Source: Mikania micrantha
Lineage: Eukaryota > Streptophyta > Magnoliopsida > Asterales > Asteraceae
DNA length: 64,000 bases
Direction of reading: 5' to 3'
NCBI GenBank assembly: GCA_009363875.1
Contig: CM018691.1
Coordinates: forward strand, 121,149,404-121,213,403
In this document: one piece after another, positions 1-8,694 of the stretch
Numbering within the stretch: the first letter of the stretch is position 1
Layout of the letters: every line of letters begins with the position of its first letter
Program-made: the position numbers and the translations under genes
Notes under the pieces: model-generated
Told to the model about the DNA's origin: nothing
What the model saw: the letters and a program-made list of their open reading frames with translations, nothing else
Databases searched by the model: none

Positions 1-531
1 TCATGCCATTGTTATTACGAGACATGGCGGAGGCAAGGACTAAGAAGTGTAGTTCGGTAGTGACGCACTGACACTTGGAGCTTAGGGCTCAGGACTAACA
101 TTTGATAAACAGCATGACACGTGACAAACATTTTTTATTATTATATATGTATATCAAAACCTGTGAACTCACCAACCTATGTGTTGACACTTTTTCTTAA
201 ACATGTATTCTCAGGTAACTAACAGGCACATGGGACAGGAATGCACTTCAGGAATGAGCATAGGATTGCTTGCATTCATAACATGTCTTTTGAAACAAAC
301 AATTTTTATTTACGTTATATGTATGAAACATGTAGTGTCTGACAAATCATTTTCCGTTGTATAACATTTGTTTTTCCGCTGCTTTATTTTATAAACTGTT
401 TGGTTGTGTTTATGACAAACATTGTGTTTTGAAACACATATAGAGTTGTTCTTTATGACCATGAGCTGTGATTCTGGCCACGTCACACCCATGTGGACGG
501 ACATCACACATGGGAATTTGGGGGAGTGACA
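1..531 (+). repeat. Element A 5' LTR, 3' portion only
   Basis: This stretch ends in the LTR terminus (gtgaca) just before the primer-binding site. It aligns with few differences to 23487-24026, which identifies the partner 3' LTR. It contains the conserved acceptor-like motif TTCTCAG|GTAACTAACAGG near 200-225. The first more than 2 kb of the LTR lie upstream of the window. Confidence 0.88.
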
Positions 532-534
532 GAC

Positions 535-547
535 TGGTATTAGAGCC
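535..547 (+). other. Element A primer-binding site (initiator tRNA-Met)
   Basis: TGGTATTAGAGCC lies three bases after the LTR end. It differs from the intact TGGTATCAGAGCC of elements B, C, H and G by one C-to-T change. In this family the 3' end of initiator tRNA-Met pairs here to prime minus-strand DNA synthesis. Confidence 0.85.
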
Positions 548-685
548 TTGGTTATAGAGAACTAGGTTTGCATGCAGTAAACTTAGACTATAGCCATTGC
601 TCAACATTAGACACCACACTTAGACATTGCACAGTTTTATGTTATTAGTATTGTCATCTGTTACTTATTGAATCGAGATTACTGG

Positions 686-1341
686 ATGAACAACAACGGG
701 GATGGAAATAACCCGGGGAAACGCCCAGTAGAGTACGAGTTAACTGAGAAGGAAAACTGGGCGATGCGTCCAGTGACCCCCCATTACCACCACTTGGCAT
801 GCCCATGGAGCGGGCATTCGCAGCACTTGTCTCGAGGTCAGCCCGTGAGTCCCGACTGGTATACGAGCTGATGGAGGAGGTCAGAGTCCTCCGTTAGGAG
901 AGCCGATGCCTCCATGGACGGGTGGATTACTTGCAGGACGAGCTTTCTTATATAGACCGACTACATGATGTCTTGGCCGGTATGACCAATGACTCAATCC
1001 AACAGCAGGGGGAGACGGCGGATGAGGTCGCAGAGATCCGTGCTAGGACAAGACAGTTGGAGGAGCAGCAGGGGGCTATCGCTGCAGTGGTTCACGAGCA
1101 CGGTGGACGACTAGTGGTGGTGGAGGTCGTGTCCGAGGAGAACACTGCCCAGATTCAGGCTAGCAACGCCATCATGAGCGCCTGGGTGGCGCAGTTCATT
1201 GCGGAGCCGGAGCCAGAGGATGAGCCTCGGTTCGAGGCGGAGCACCTTGAGGAGGGAGACCCCGATGAGGATCTGTTCGAGGAGCCGAACGACGGACCTG
1301 CTGACAGCGGAGACTCCCACTCTACTGTTGTTACCGAGTAG
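686..1341 (+). pseudogene. Element A extra ORF upstream of gag (decayed)
   Basis: The start resembles the B and C copies (MNNNGDGNNPGKRPVEYELT). An internal stretch present in B and C is missing around 760, and the frame changes. From 922 to 1341 a readable part remains, with a heptad-like coiled-coil segment, a CEEN/AQIQASNA-type block and an acidic C-terminus rich in E and D. The gene lies between the PBS and the gag-pol ATG, as in B and C. Function is unknown. Its presence in three elements of different age argues that it is a real component of the family and not noise. Confidence 0.7.
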
Positions 1342-1382
1342 TTAGTTGTTTTTCAGTTTACTTTATTTTCTTGTACGCCTAG

Positions 1383-1401
1383 ATGAGCGGGATGTGCTCA
1401 T
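1383..1401 (+). other. Conserved RNA hairpin after the extra ORF (element A copy)
   Basis: A six-pair stem, ATGAGC with GCTCAT, encloses the loop GGGATGT. The same loop and stem position occur in B and C; in B the second stem pair is C-G instead of T-A. It lies about 40 bases past the ORF stop and about 180 bases before the gag-pol start. Confidence 0.55.
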
Positions 1402-1726
1402 ATGAACCATGATGATCGTATTTTGTTTTGAAAGCTATTGTACTCAAAAATTTGTTATTTAATGAAATGATATATATAGGTTTTTATCACTTGTGTACTT
1501 TATTTATGATGCATTCTAACTCTACATCTAACACCACTGACTACTAACATAACATCTATTTCATATAGAAATAAAAATATGGCTGGACGGGGAACACACT
1601 CGTGAGCGCATAAGAGACAGATCGGTGCGGCAACCATTAAGATGATGGTTGACCGCCGGGTCAACACGGCAACTGCCGAGTACGAGGCAAGTCGTCTGCA
1701 TAGCGAAACTAGCAAAACAAAAAACG

Positions 1727-1806
1727 GTACTAACATTTGCTCAACCCGACTAACATAGTATAGCTAACCCGATCACTAACACACAATGTTGTCTACTGAC
1801 AAACAG
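1727..1806 (+). other. Predicted small intron in element A gag
   Basis: An 80-base segment begins GTACTAACA and ends CTGACAAACAG, with CACTAAC as a good branch-point candidate. Removing it joins exon 1 (phase 1) in frame to the gag capsid reading frame. The equivalent intron in element B has the same ends, phase and length within one base. Confidence 0.7.
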
Positions 1807-4706
1807 GACCCCAAGGCAACACCAACAAGGGGTGCTCATTCAAAAATTTTCTGAGCTGCCACCCTCACACATTCAAGGGAAGTGAAGGAGCTGTTGGGAT
1901 GCTCCGCTGGGTAGAGAAGGTGGAATCCGTCTTCTCGATGTGTGTGTGTACCGATGAAAACCGGGTCAAGTTTGCGACCGGTAATCTCGAGGGACCGGCC
2001 CTCACATGGTGGAACACCCATGTTCAGACACTGGGTCTGGACAGCGCTAACTCTATGACCTGGGAAGACTTCACCAGGATGTTACAAGAAGAGTACTGCC
2101 TAAGAAATGAGATCAAGAAGCTGGAAGAAGAGTTATGGGTTCACAAGATGGTGGGCTTGGATACTGAACAGTACTGCACGTGGTTCCATGAGCTGTGCAA
2201 AGTGTGCCCGGGGATGGTGACCCCCGAATACAAAAAGATCGAGCAGTTCATCAGTGGCCTGCCCGAAAAAATTCAGAGCATGTTCACAACCTCTGACCTG
2301 GCACAAATCCAACCTACCATCAGACTGGCTCACAAACTGATTGATCAAGCCGTGGCCCAAGAGGAGTTGCCCAAATGACGTGAACATCTGAAACCTCAAG
2401 AAAGCCACAAGCGCAAGTGGGAGCCCAGTCACCACCAGACTCATTGTTCACACCAGCAACAACAAAGATCTGCACCTGTGAGAGCCTTTACTGCAACCCA
2501 ACCCGATGTCAAAGGGAAGGGTGTGTACGAGGGGAAATACCCTCTGTGCAACCGATGTTCATATCACCACTTTGGGCAATGCGAGAGGTACCGTTGCCTA
2601 AAGTGCGGACGACATGGCCACATGGCCAAGGATTGCAGAACCAAGCTACCCAACAACAACAACAACAACCATAACCTCAACCAAAACAACAACAACCATA
2701 ACCTCAATAAAAACAACAACAACCAGAACACTCTCAAGGGGTGTTACGAATGTGGGAAACCGGGGCACATGCGGAGGTATTACCCGTAACTGAAGAAAGC
2801 TGGAGGAGGCGTGGCAAAAGGATGAGCATTTGTGATTAGCTCGAAAGAAGCCAAGGACGATCCAAACATCGTTACAGGTACGTTTCTTTTAAATAATGTC
2901 TACGCAAGCATATTATTTGATACCGGTGCCGATAGGAGCTTTATATCTAGTGAATTTAGCAAATTACTTGATATCACCCCAACTCCACTAGACTATAAGT
3001 ATACCGTAGAGTTAGCCGATGACAAACTAATTGAGACACAACACATCTTTCGAGGACGCGTCATGGTTTTGGTGGATCACGAGCTCGAAATCGACTTGAT
3101 GCCGGGAACCCTCGGGAGCTTCAATGTGGTCGTTGGAATGGACTGGCTATTCGCGAACCAAGCTGAGATCGTGTGCAATGAAAAGATTGTACGGGTTACG
3201 TTGCTGAGCGGAGAACAAATCTCAATTCAGGGAGAACGGCGAGGGACACCGCTGAACATCATGTCCTGCATGAAGGCGAACAAGTACTTACAAAAAGGGT
3301 ACACTGCCATACTAGCCCTTATTACAGAGCAACCAAAGAAAGAGAGGAAGATCAAGGACATCGTTGTAGTCCGTGACTTTCCTGAAGTATTTCCCGAGGA
3401 TTTACCTGGACCACCGCCGATACGACAAATCGAGTTCCAGATAGACCTCACACCAAGAGCTGCACCGATTGCTAAAGCTCCATACCGACTAGCACCAACA
3501 GAAATGCAAGAGCTGTCTAACAGGTTACAGGAACTTTTAGACAAAGGATTCATCCGACCGAGCTTCGCACCGTGGGGAGCACCGGTCTTATTCGTGAAAA
3601 AGAAAGACGGATCGTTTCGTGTGTGTATCGACTACAGGGAGCTGAACAAGGTGACGATAAAGAATAGATAACCGTTACCACGAATAGACGATCTGTTCGA
3701 CCAGTTGCAAGGATCAAGTTACTATTTGAAGATCGATTTGAGATAGGGTTACCATCAACTAAGGATACAGGAAGACGATATTCCTAAGACTACCTTTAGG
3801 ACCATATATGGACAATATGAATTTCTGGTCATGCCCTTCGGACTGACCAATGCACCGGCTGTATTCATGGACCTCATGAACCGAGTGTGAAAGCCCTATC
3901 TTGATAAATTTGTAATAGTGTTCATTGACGATATCCTGATCTACTCTAAGAATCAGGAGGAACATGCTAAACACCTAAGGCTTGTCTTGGAATTATTAAA
4001 GAGCAAGCAACTATACGCGAAGTTTTCCAAATGTGATTTTTGGATTCGCGAAGTCCAATTCCTTGGACACGTGGTTAATGAGAAGGGAATACACATAGAC
4101 CTAGCCAAGATTGAAGCCATCAAGAACTAGGAAGCATCGAAGACTCCAACCGAGGTGCGACAATTCCTAGGATTGGCAGGGTACTACCGACGATTTATTG
4201 AGGGATTCTCAAAGATCGCTCAGTCACTGACTTCCCTGACTCACAAGAACAAGAAGTTTGATTGGGCAAAAAACAGGAGTCTGCTATCAATCTGTTGAAG
4301 CAGAAATTGTGTACCGCACCGATCCTATCCCTGCCGAAAGGATGTGATGATTTTGTGGTGTACTGTGTTGCCTCGAAACAAGGACTCGGTTGTGTGCTGA
4401 TGCAACACGAAAAGGTTATAGCATACGCATCACGAAAATTGAACGTGCACGAGAGGAATTACACAACTCATGATCTAGAGTTGGGAGCCGTGGTGTTTGC
4501 CTTGAAGATTTGGCGACACTACTTAACGGCACGAAGTGCACAATCTTTACTGATCATAAGAGCCAACAACACATCTTCGATTAGAAAGAGTTAAACATGA
4601 GACAACGAAGATGGGTTGAACTTATTGGCGATTATGATTGTGCCATCAAATATCACCCTGGCAAGGCAAACGTATTGGCCGACGCGTTAAGCCAGAAGGA
4701 GACAAC

Positions 4707-4711
4707 AAAAC
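4707..4711. repeat. Target-site duplication AAAAC, left copy
   Basis: AAAAC precedes the 5' LTR of element B and is repeated exactly at 16160-16164 after its 3' LTR. Five bases is the usual duplication length for Ty3/gypsy integrase. Confidence 0.95.
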
Positions 4712-7522
4712 TGTGACACCCCGTAATTTCCAGGTCAGCTTGTTGTTTATTTAAATGTTTATTTAAATGATTTATGTACACGTGGCACTAGAATTAGATT
4801 AATTTAGTGTGACATGTGGCACGACCGTACGAACACCGATACACAACAGGATAATCCAAGGGATTATTAGAAACAGCACACACGCGTCAAAAATCACGAA
4901 CGTTGGTGAACGTCACAACACTTAAGCACAGAAACACTTCACGAGTCAATTATGGCTAGTAATTGACTATTAGAGTCCAAACGACGCTCGAACGATGTTC
5001 TACAGTCGAGAAACGGGCGAGAATGGGCCCAGAACAACAAAATAGGCTTATTGGGCTAGACAAGTGGGCCAGGCGGTACGCCTCACCGGGCTCACCCGCG
5101 ATTAACGACTAGAGCCACCCCCCCCCCATGCCAGGCGTTACGCCTGATAGCCTAGAGTCGCAAAAATCAGCTTTTTAAACTTCCAAAACCATCATTACGT
5201 CTACTCACTCATTTTAACCCGATTTAGACGTAATCAGCTCGAGATTATCTTCCCAAAAGCTTTGGTTTTCATCTTCTTCATCCACCAAAACACCATTGGA
5301 AGCCATTGGATCCACCTTGGAACCTTGGGAGCTTGAGAAGGGGAGTGGAAGCTCAAATCACCACCCACACCACCTTGTTGCTACAAAACCTCACGATCCA
5401 GGAGCTTTAGAAGCTGCTGAGAGCATCATCCCTGGGATTTTGAAACATTAGAAGATAGTCCTAGCACCCTTGTGGCTTAACCACCATTACACACACATGC
5501 AAGCTTCAAAACTCACATGCAAGCACTACACCATCACATGCACGAATTTTGTGATGATTAAATCTAGGTTTATTGATATCTTTACTGATTTTGATGATCT
5601 AAGAGGATTAGATGATGTTTCATGATGTTCCATGATGATGTGTGTTGTTATGATGCATGATTTGGTCATGGATGATCAATATAATAGCATGCATGCATGA
5701 TCTAGAGCATTTTAGATGATCTTGAATGATGATATATGATTATTGATGTTATTAGTGATGATCTACATGTTTGAATATTTTTAAAATGATTAAAATATGA
5801 GTTTATGATGAACTTTCTATTTTTAGTAACTTTTAAGTTATAAAATGGTGATTTGGTGAAAATGATGAACATGCATGTATGTAGATATGTTGTTTGAAGA
5901 ATAATATGATGAATAGAAGCTTAGGAATGTGATTTGGATATTGAAAATGGTCATTTTAGCCGAGTTACTAAATATAGTAACTTTTATGGACCAACTATTG
6001 TTAAATAATGATTTGGGCTATGTTTGTATGTTCAAATGATGATTAATGGTTCATCTTGATGATTTGTGATATAAAAATGGTTTAGAAATGTTAGAATGGT
6101 TTTTTTCATACAAAACCACAAAGTTACTATTTATTGTAACTTTAATTTTAGAAATCTTGACTTACGAACAAGTCGTATGATTTAAGCATGCTAAATGGCT
6201 TATTATGTTTTACTATGATGATTGCATACTAAATTAGATTGGTTTCCGATATCACGTATGCTATAAATGGAAACTTTCCATTTTAGGAAACTTTTGTGAA
6301 CTTTCCATAATTGGAAACTAACTATAAATAGTAAGTTGTCCATAGATGCAACTGTGGGTTTTGCACACGACTAGCACTTACACGTTTGCTACACGATTCA
6401 CAACCGTCACACGGTTCACCAACGGGTCGTTGACTTGATATGGTCAACTTTGGTCAAACACGGTCAATGTGGACCAACACGGTCAATGGGGACCAAAACG
6501 AGCAAACACGGTCATTATGGACCGACACGGACAAACATGAACAACCGAGAGTTGTTGAGCACAAACACGAGCACTAACACGAACACTAGCACGGTCACTT
6601 ACACAAACTCACATATGGTATACGATATAGGTCACCGGCGACCGACACGCCTTTCGACGCAGGAGCTTAAGCTTGTTTATCACACCCTTCACTAAGGTGA
6701 GTTTACGGCCCCACTTTAAGTTTTTTCAAACTTTTCAAATAGGGGGAGAATACTAGTTGCATCGAGTCAAACATTACTACTGTACAAACATCTTTATGTG
6801 TATGCTGGTTTATTAGACAAACGTTAAGTGTTGAACTCGTAACAAGCCCTCACAAAGTCTTACCGTTAATGTACGAACAACATGGTAGATTTGAATGGAT
6901 CTGTTTGGGTGTGACTAACCCGACGGGGCACAATATTGACTGAGTGTCATAACCCGTGAAACTCTGACCTAACTTACTATGTGCACGAGACACAGTGGAG
7001 GCAAGGACAAACAAGTCTAGTTCGGTAGTGACGCACTGACACTTGGAGCCTAGGGCTCAGGACTAACATTATGATAAACAACATGACACACGTTTTCTAT
7101 TACTATATGTATCTATCAAAACCTGTGAACTCACCAACCATTGTGTTGACACTTTTTTAAACTTGTATTCTCTGGTAACTAACAGGCTATGGATATCAGG
7201 AATGCACTTTCTAAGGGACGAGCACTAGGAACCGCATGCATTTCTGTATTATCATTTGAAAACAATTTTAATTATGATATGTATTGATACAATGTAGTTT
7301 CTGACAAATGATATTTCCGCTGCAATAGTTTAACATTTAATTTTTCCGCAGCATTATGAAACTACTTATATTTCCGCTGCAAACTACTGTGTTAAACTTT
7401 TATGCCAAACTCTGTATTTTGAAAACTCATATAGAGGTGTTCTATATGACCATGAGCTGTGATTCTGGCCACATCACACCCACGTGGACTGACACCACAA
7501 GTGGGAATTTGGGGGTGTGACA
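4712..7522 (+). repeat. Element B 5' LTR (2811 bp)
   Basis: It begins TGTGACACCCCG and ends GGTGTGACA. Compared with the 3' LTR it lacks about 51 bases after gcggtacgcct near 5082, with a short direct repeat (CCT/CACC) at the break, and about 13 bases near 6478. Visible parts: paired GGCGTTACGCC-type motifs near 5080-5145, several TTACTA/TAGTAA inverted pairs (5823-6140), a TATAAATA box at 6323, a splice-donor-like AAG|GTGAGTTT at 6697 and an acceptor-like site at 7174 that is mutated here (CTG in place of CAG). Confidence 0.95.
6323..6330 (+). promoter_or_regulatory. Candidate LTR TATA box (element B 5' LTR)
   Basis: TATAAATA lies within ACTATAAATAGTAAG. The same block recurs in the B 3' LTR (14948-14955), and in degenerate form in C (near 19092) and in A's 3' LTR (near 22891). 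It sits about 370 bases before the conserved donor-like site. Its role as core promoter is inferred from sequence and conservation only. Confidence 0.45.
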
Positions 7523-7525
7523 GAC

Positions 7526-7538
7526 TGGTATCAGAGCC
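7526..7538 (+). other. Element B primer-binding site
   Basis: TGGTATCAGAGCC starts four bases after the LTR end and is an exact match to the usual plant initiator tRNA-Met primer site. Confidence 0.93.
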
Positions 7539-7679
7539 TTGGTTATAGAGAACTAGGTTTGCATGTAGTAAACTTAGACTATAGCCATTGCTCAACTTTA
7601 GACACTACACTTAGAACTTGCAAACTGCTATTGCTGTTATTACTATTGAACTGTTATTTACTAACTTCAGACTTACAGG

Positions 7680-8414
7680 ATGGCGGGTAACAACGATGAT
7701 GCCAGGAGGAACCCAGGCAAGCGCCCGGTAAGCGATGAGCTTACAGACGAGAGTCGTAGACGGATCGACGATATCGTAGCACAGGTGGACGCCGAGATGG
7801 ACCGGCGTGCCAGACGGATGATGCATGATAGGTATTGGGGGTGGTACCCCATAACCATTCATGATTGGATTGACGGAGAGAGGGTACCTCCGCCACGAGG
7901 TCCTGGCGACACTTCTTCAGGCCGTCGACTGCCACCACTTGGGGTGCCATTAGAGCAGGCCTTCGCAGCTCACGTAGCCTACACCCGACGTGAGGCTAGG
8001 AGGAACGGCGAGTTGTCGGACGAGGTCCGAGTTCTTCGAGAGAAGAACGATCGCCTTGAGAGGTGTAATGATAGTTTACAGGAGCAGGTGGAGACACTGC
8101 GTCTCCAGGTGGCCCAGCTGATGAGTCAGCACGGACAGATGGTTGATATCATGCAGGAGCATGATGGGCGCATTGCCACAAACAAGGTCGCCATTGAGGA
8201 GAATCACGCGATGATTCTAGCTAGCGACGCGATGCTTAACGCATGGGCCGAGCAGTTCATAGTCGAGCAGCCACCTGAGGACGAACCACAATTCGAGGTC
8301 GAGGACCTCGAGGAGGGAGACTTTGATGAGGATCCTTATGAGGATCCCGAGCAAGACGAGGACGATGACGGAGCTGATAGTGACATATCACATGTTACCA
8401 TAGACTCCGATTAG
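7680..8414 (+). CDS. Element B extra ORF1: coiled-coil protein with acidic tail
   Basis: An intact 244-codon frame lies between the PBS and gag-pol, a position where typical chromoviruses have no gene. The N-terminus is basic and polar. Residues about 100-185 look like a coiled coil (heptads around SDEVRVLREKNDRLE). Residues about 195-244 are dominated by D and E. No enzymatic motif or membrane segment is visible. ATTACAG|GATGG-type sequence just before the ATG could be a splice acceptor and is shared with C. Homologous remnants occur in A and C. Ogre/TatV elements also carry an ORF upstream of gag, but I cannot show homology to it. Possible roles are RNA or particle assembly or a regulatory partner of Gag. 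Function is unknown. Confidence 0.75.
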   Translation: MAGNNDDARRNPGKRPVSDELTDESRRRIDDIVAQVDAEMDRRARRMMHDRYWGWYPITIHDWIDGERVPPPRGPGDTSSGRRLPPLGVPLEQAFAAHVAYTRREARRNGELSDEVRVLREKNDRLERCNDSLQEQVETLRLQVAQLMSQHGQMVDIMQEHDGRIATNKVAIEENHAMILASDAMLNAWAEQFIVEQPPEDEPQFEVEDLEEGDFDEDPYEDPEQDEDDDGADSDISHVTIDSD

Positions 8415-8694
8415 ATAGGTTGTTTTATTTTGTATTTCCTTTGTATTTGCCTAGACGAGCGGGATGTGCTCGTACAAACTCGCATTATTATTATCTTTTG
8501 AAAAATTATTGTACTTCAAAATCCTATATTAATGAGAATGGTGTTCTGTCTTATTTATCGTATTCTGATTACGGTTGTTTACTAACCTAACATTTGACAT
8601 GACATCTAACATGACATCTGATTGATATCTAACATGACATCTGACTAACACTCTAACTAACTAACATTATATCCCTTCCGTATAGAAAATATCT
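8415..8694 (+). other. Element B ORF1/gag-pol spacer with possible splice acceptor
   Basis: This 280-base T-rich spacer contains the hairpin, then repeated CTAACAT/CTGACATGACATC words. It ends in a pyrimidine-rich run and CCGTATAG|AAAAT, 10 bases before the gag-pol ATG. A (TCATATAG|AAA) and C (TTATATAG|AAC) have the same arrangement. It therefore looks like a 3' splice site that could remove ORF1 from a subgenomic mRNA. The matching donor is not proven. Confidence 0.4.
8455..8473 (+). other. Conserved RNA hairpin between ORF1 and gag-pol (element B copy)
   Basis: ACGAGC pairs with GCTCGT around the loop GGGATGT. In A and C the second pair is T-A instead of C-G, so pairing is kept although both bases changed. 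It lies 40 bases after the ORF1 stop, in a stretch that would be the ORF1 3' untranslated region or part of an intron. Confidence 0.6.

Larger units (their letters stand above)
1579..4711 (+). pseudogene. Element A gag-pol, first part (broken)
   Basis: The order matches B: short first exon (1579-1726), predicted intron (1727-1806), gag capsid region from about 1807, three Cys/His clusters around 2537-2790, protease with DTG near residue-equivalent 400, reverse transcriptase and the start of RNase H. In-frame stops are seen at 1603 (TGA), 2376 (TGA), 2787 (TAA), 2823 (TGA), 3669 (TAA), 3744 (TAG), 3888 (TGA) and 4128 (TAG). One-base deletions lie near 4268 and 4528. Several stops are CGA-to-TGA or TGG-to-TAG changes when compared with B. 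The frame is cut at 4711 by element B and resumes at 16165. Confidence 0.88.

Noticed and set aside
8415..8694. Frameshift or stop-readthrough site linking ORF1 to gag-pol
   Set aside because: The two frames are 280 bases apart with many stops between them, so recoding cannot join them; splicing or separate initiation is more likely.
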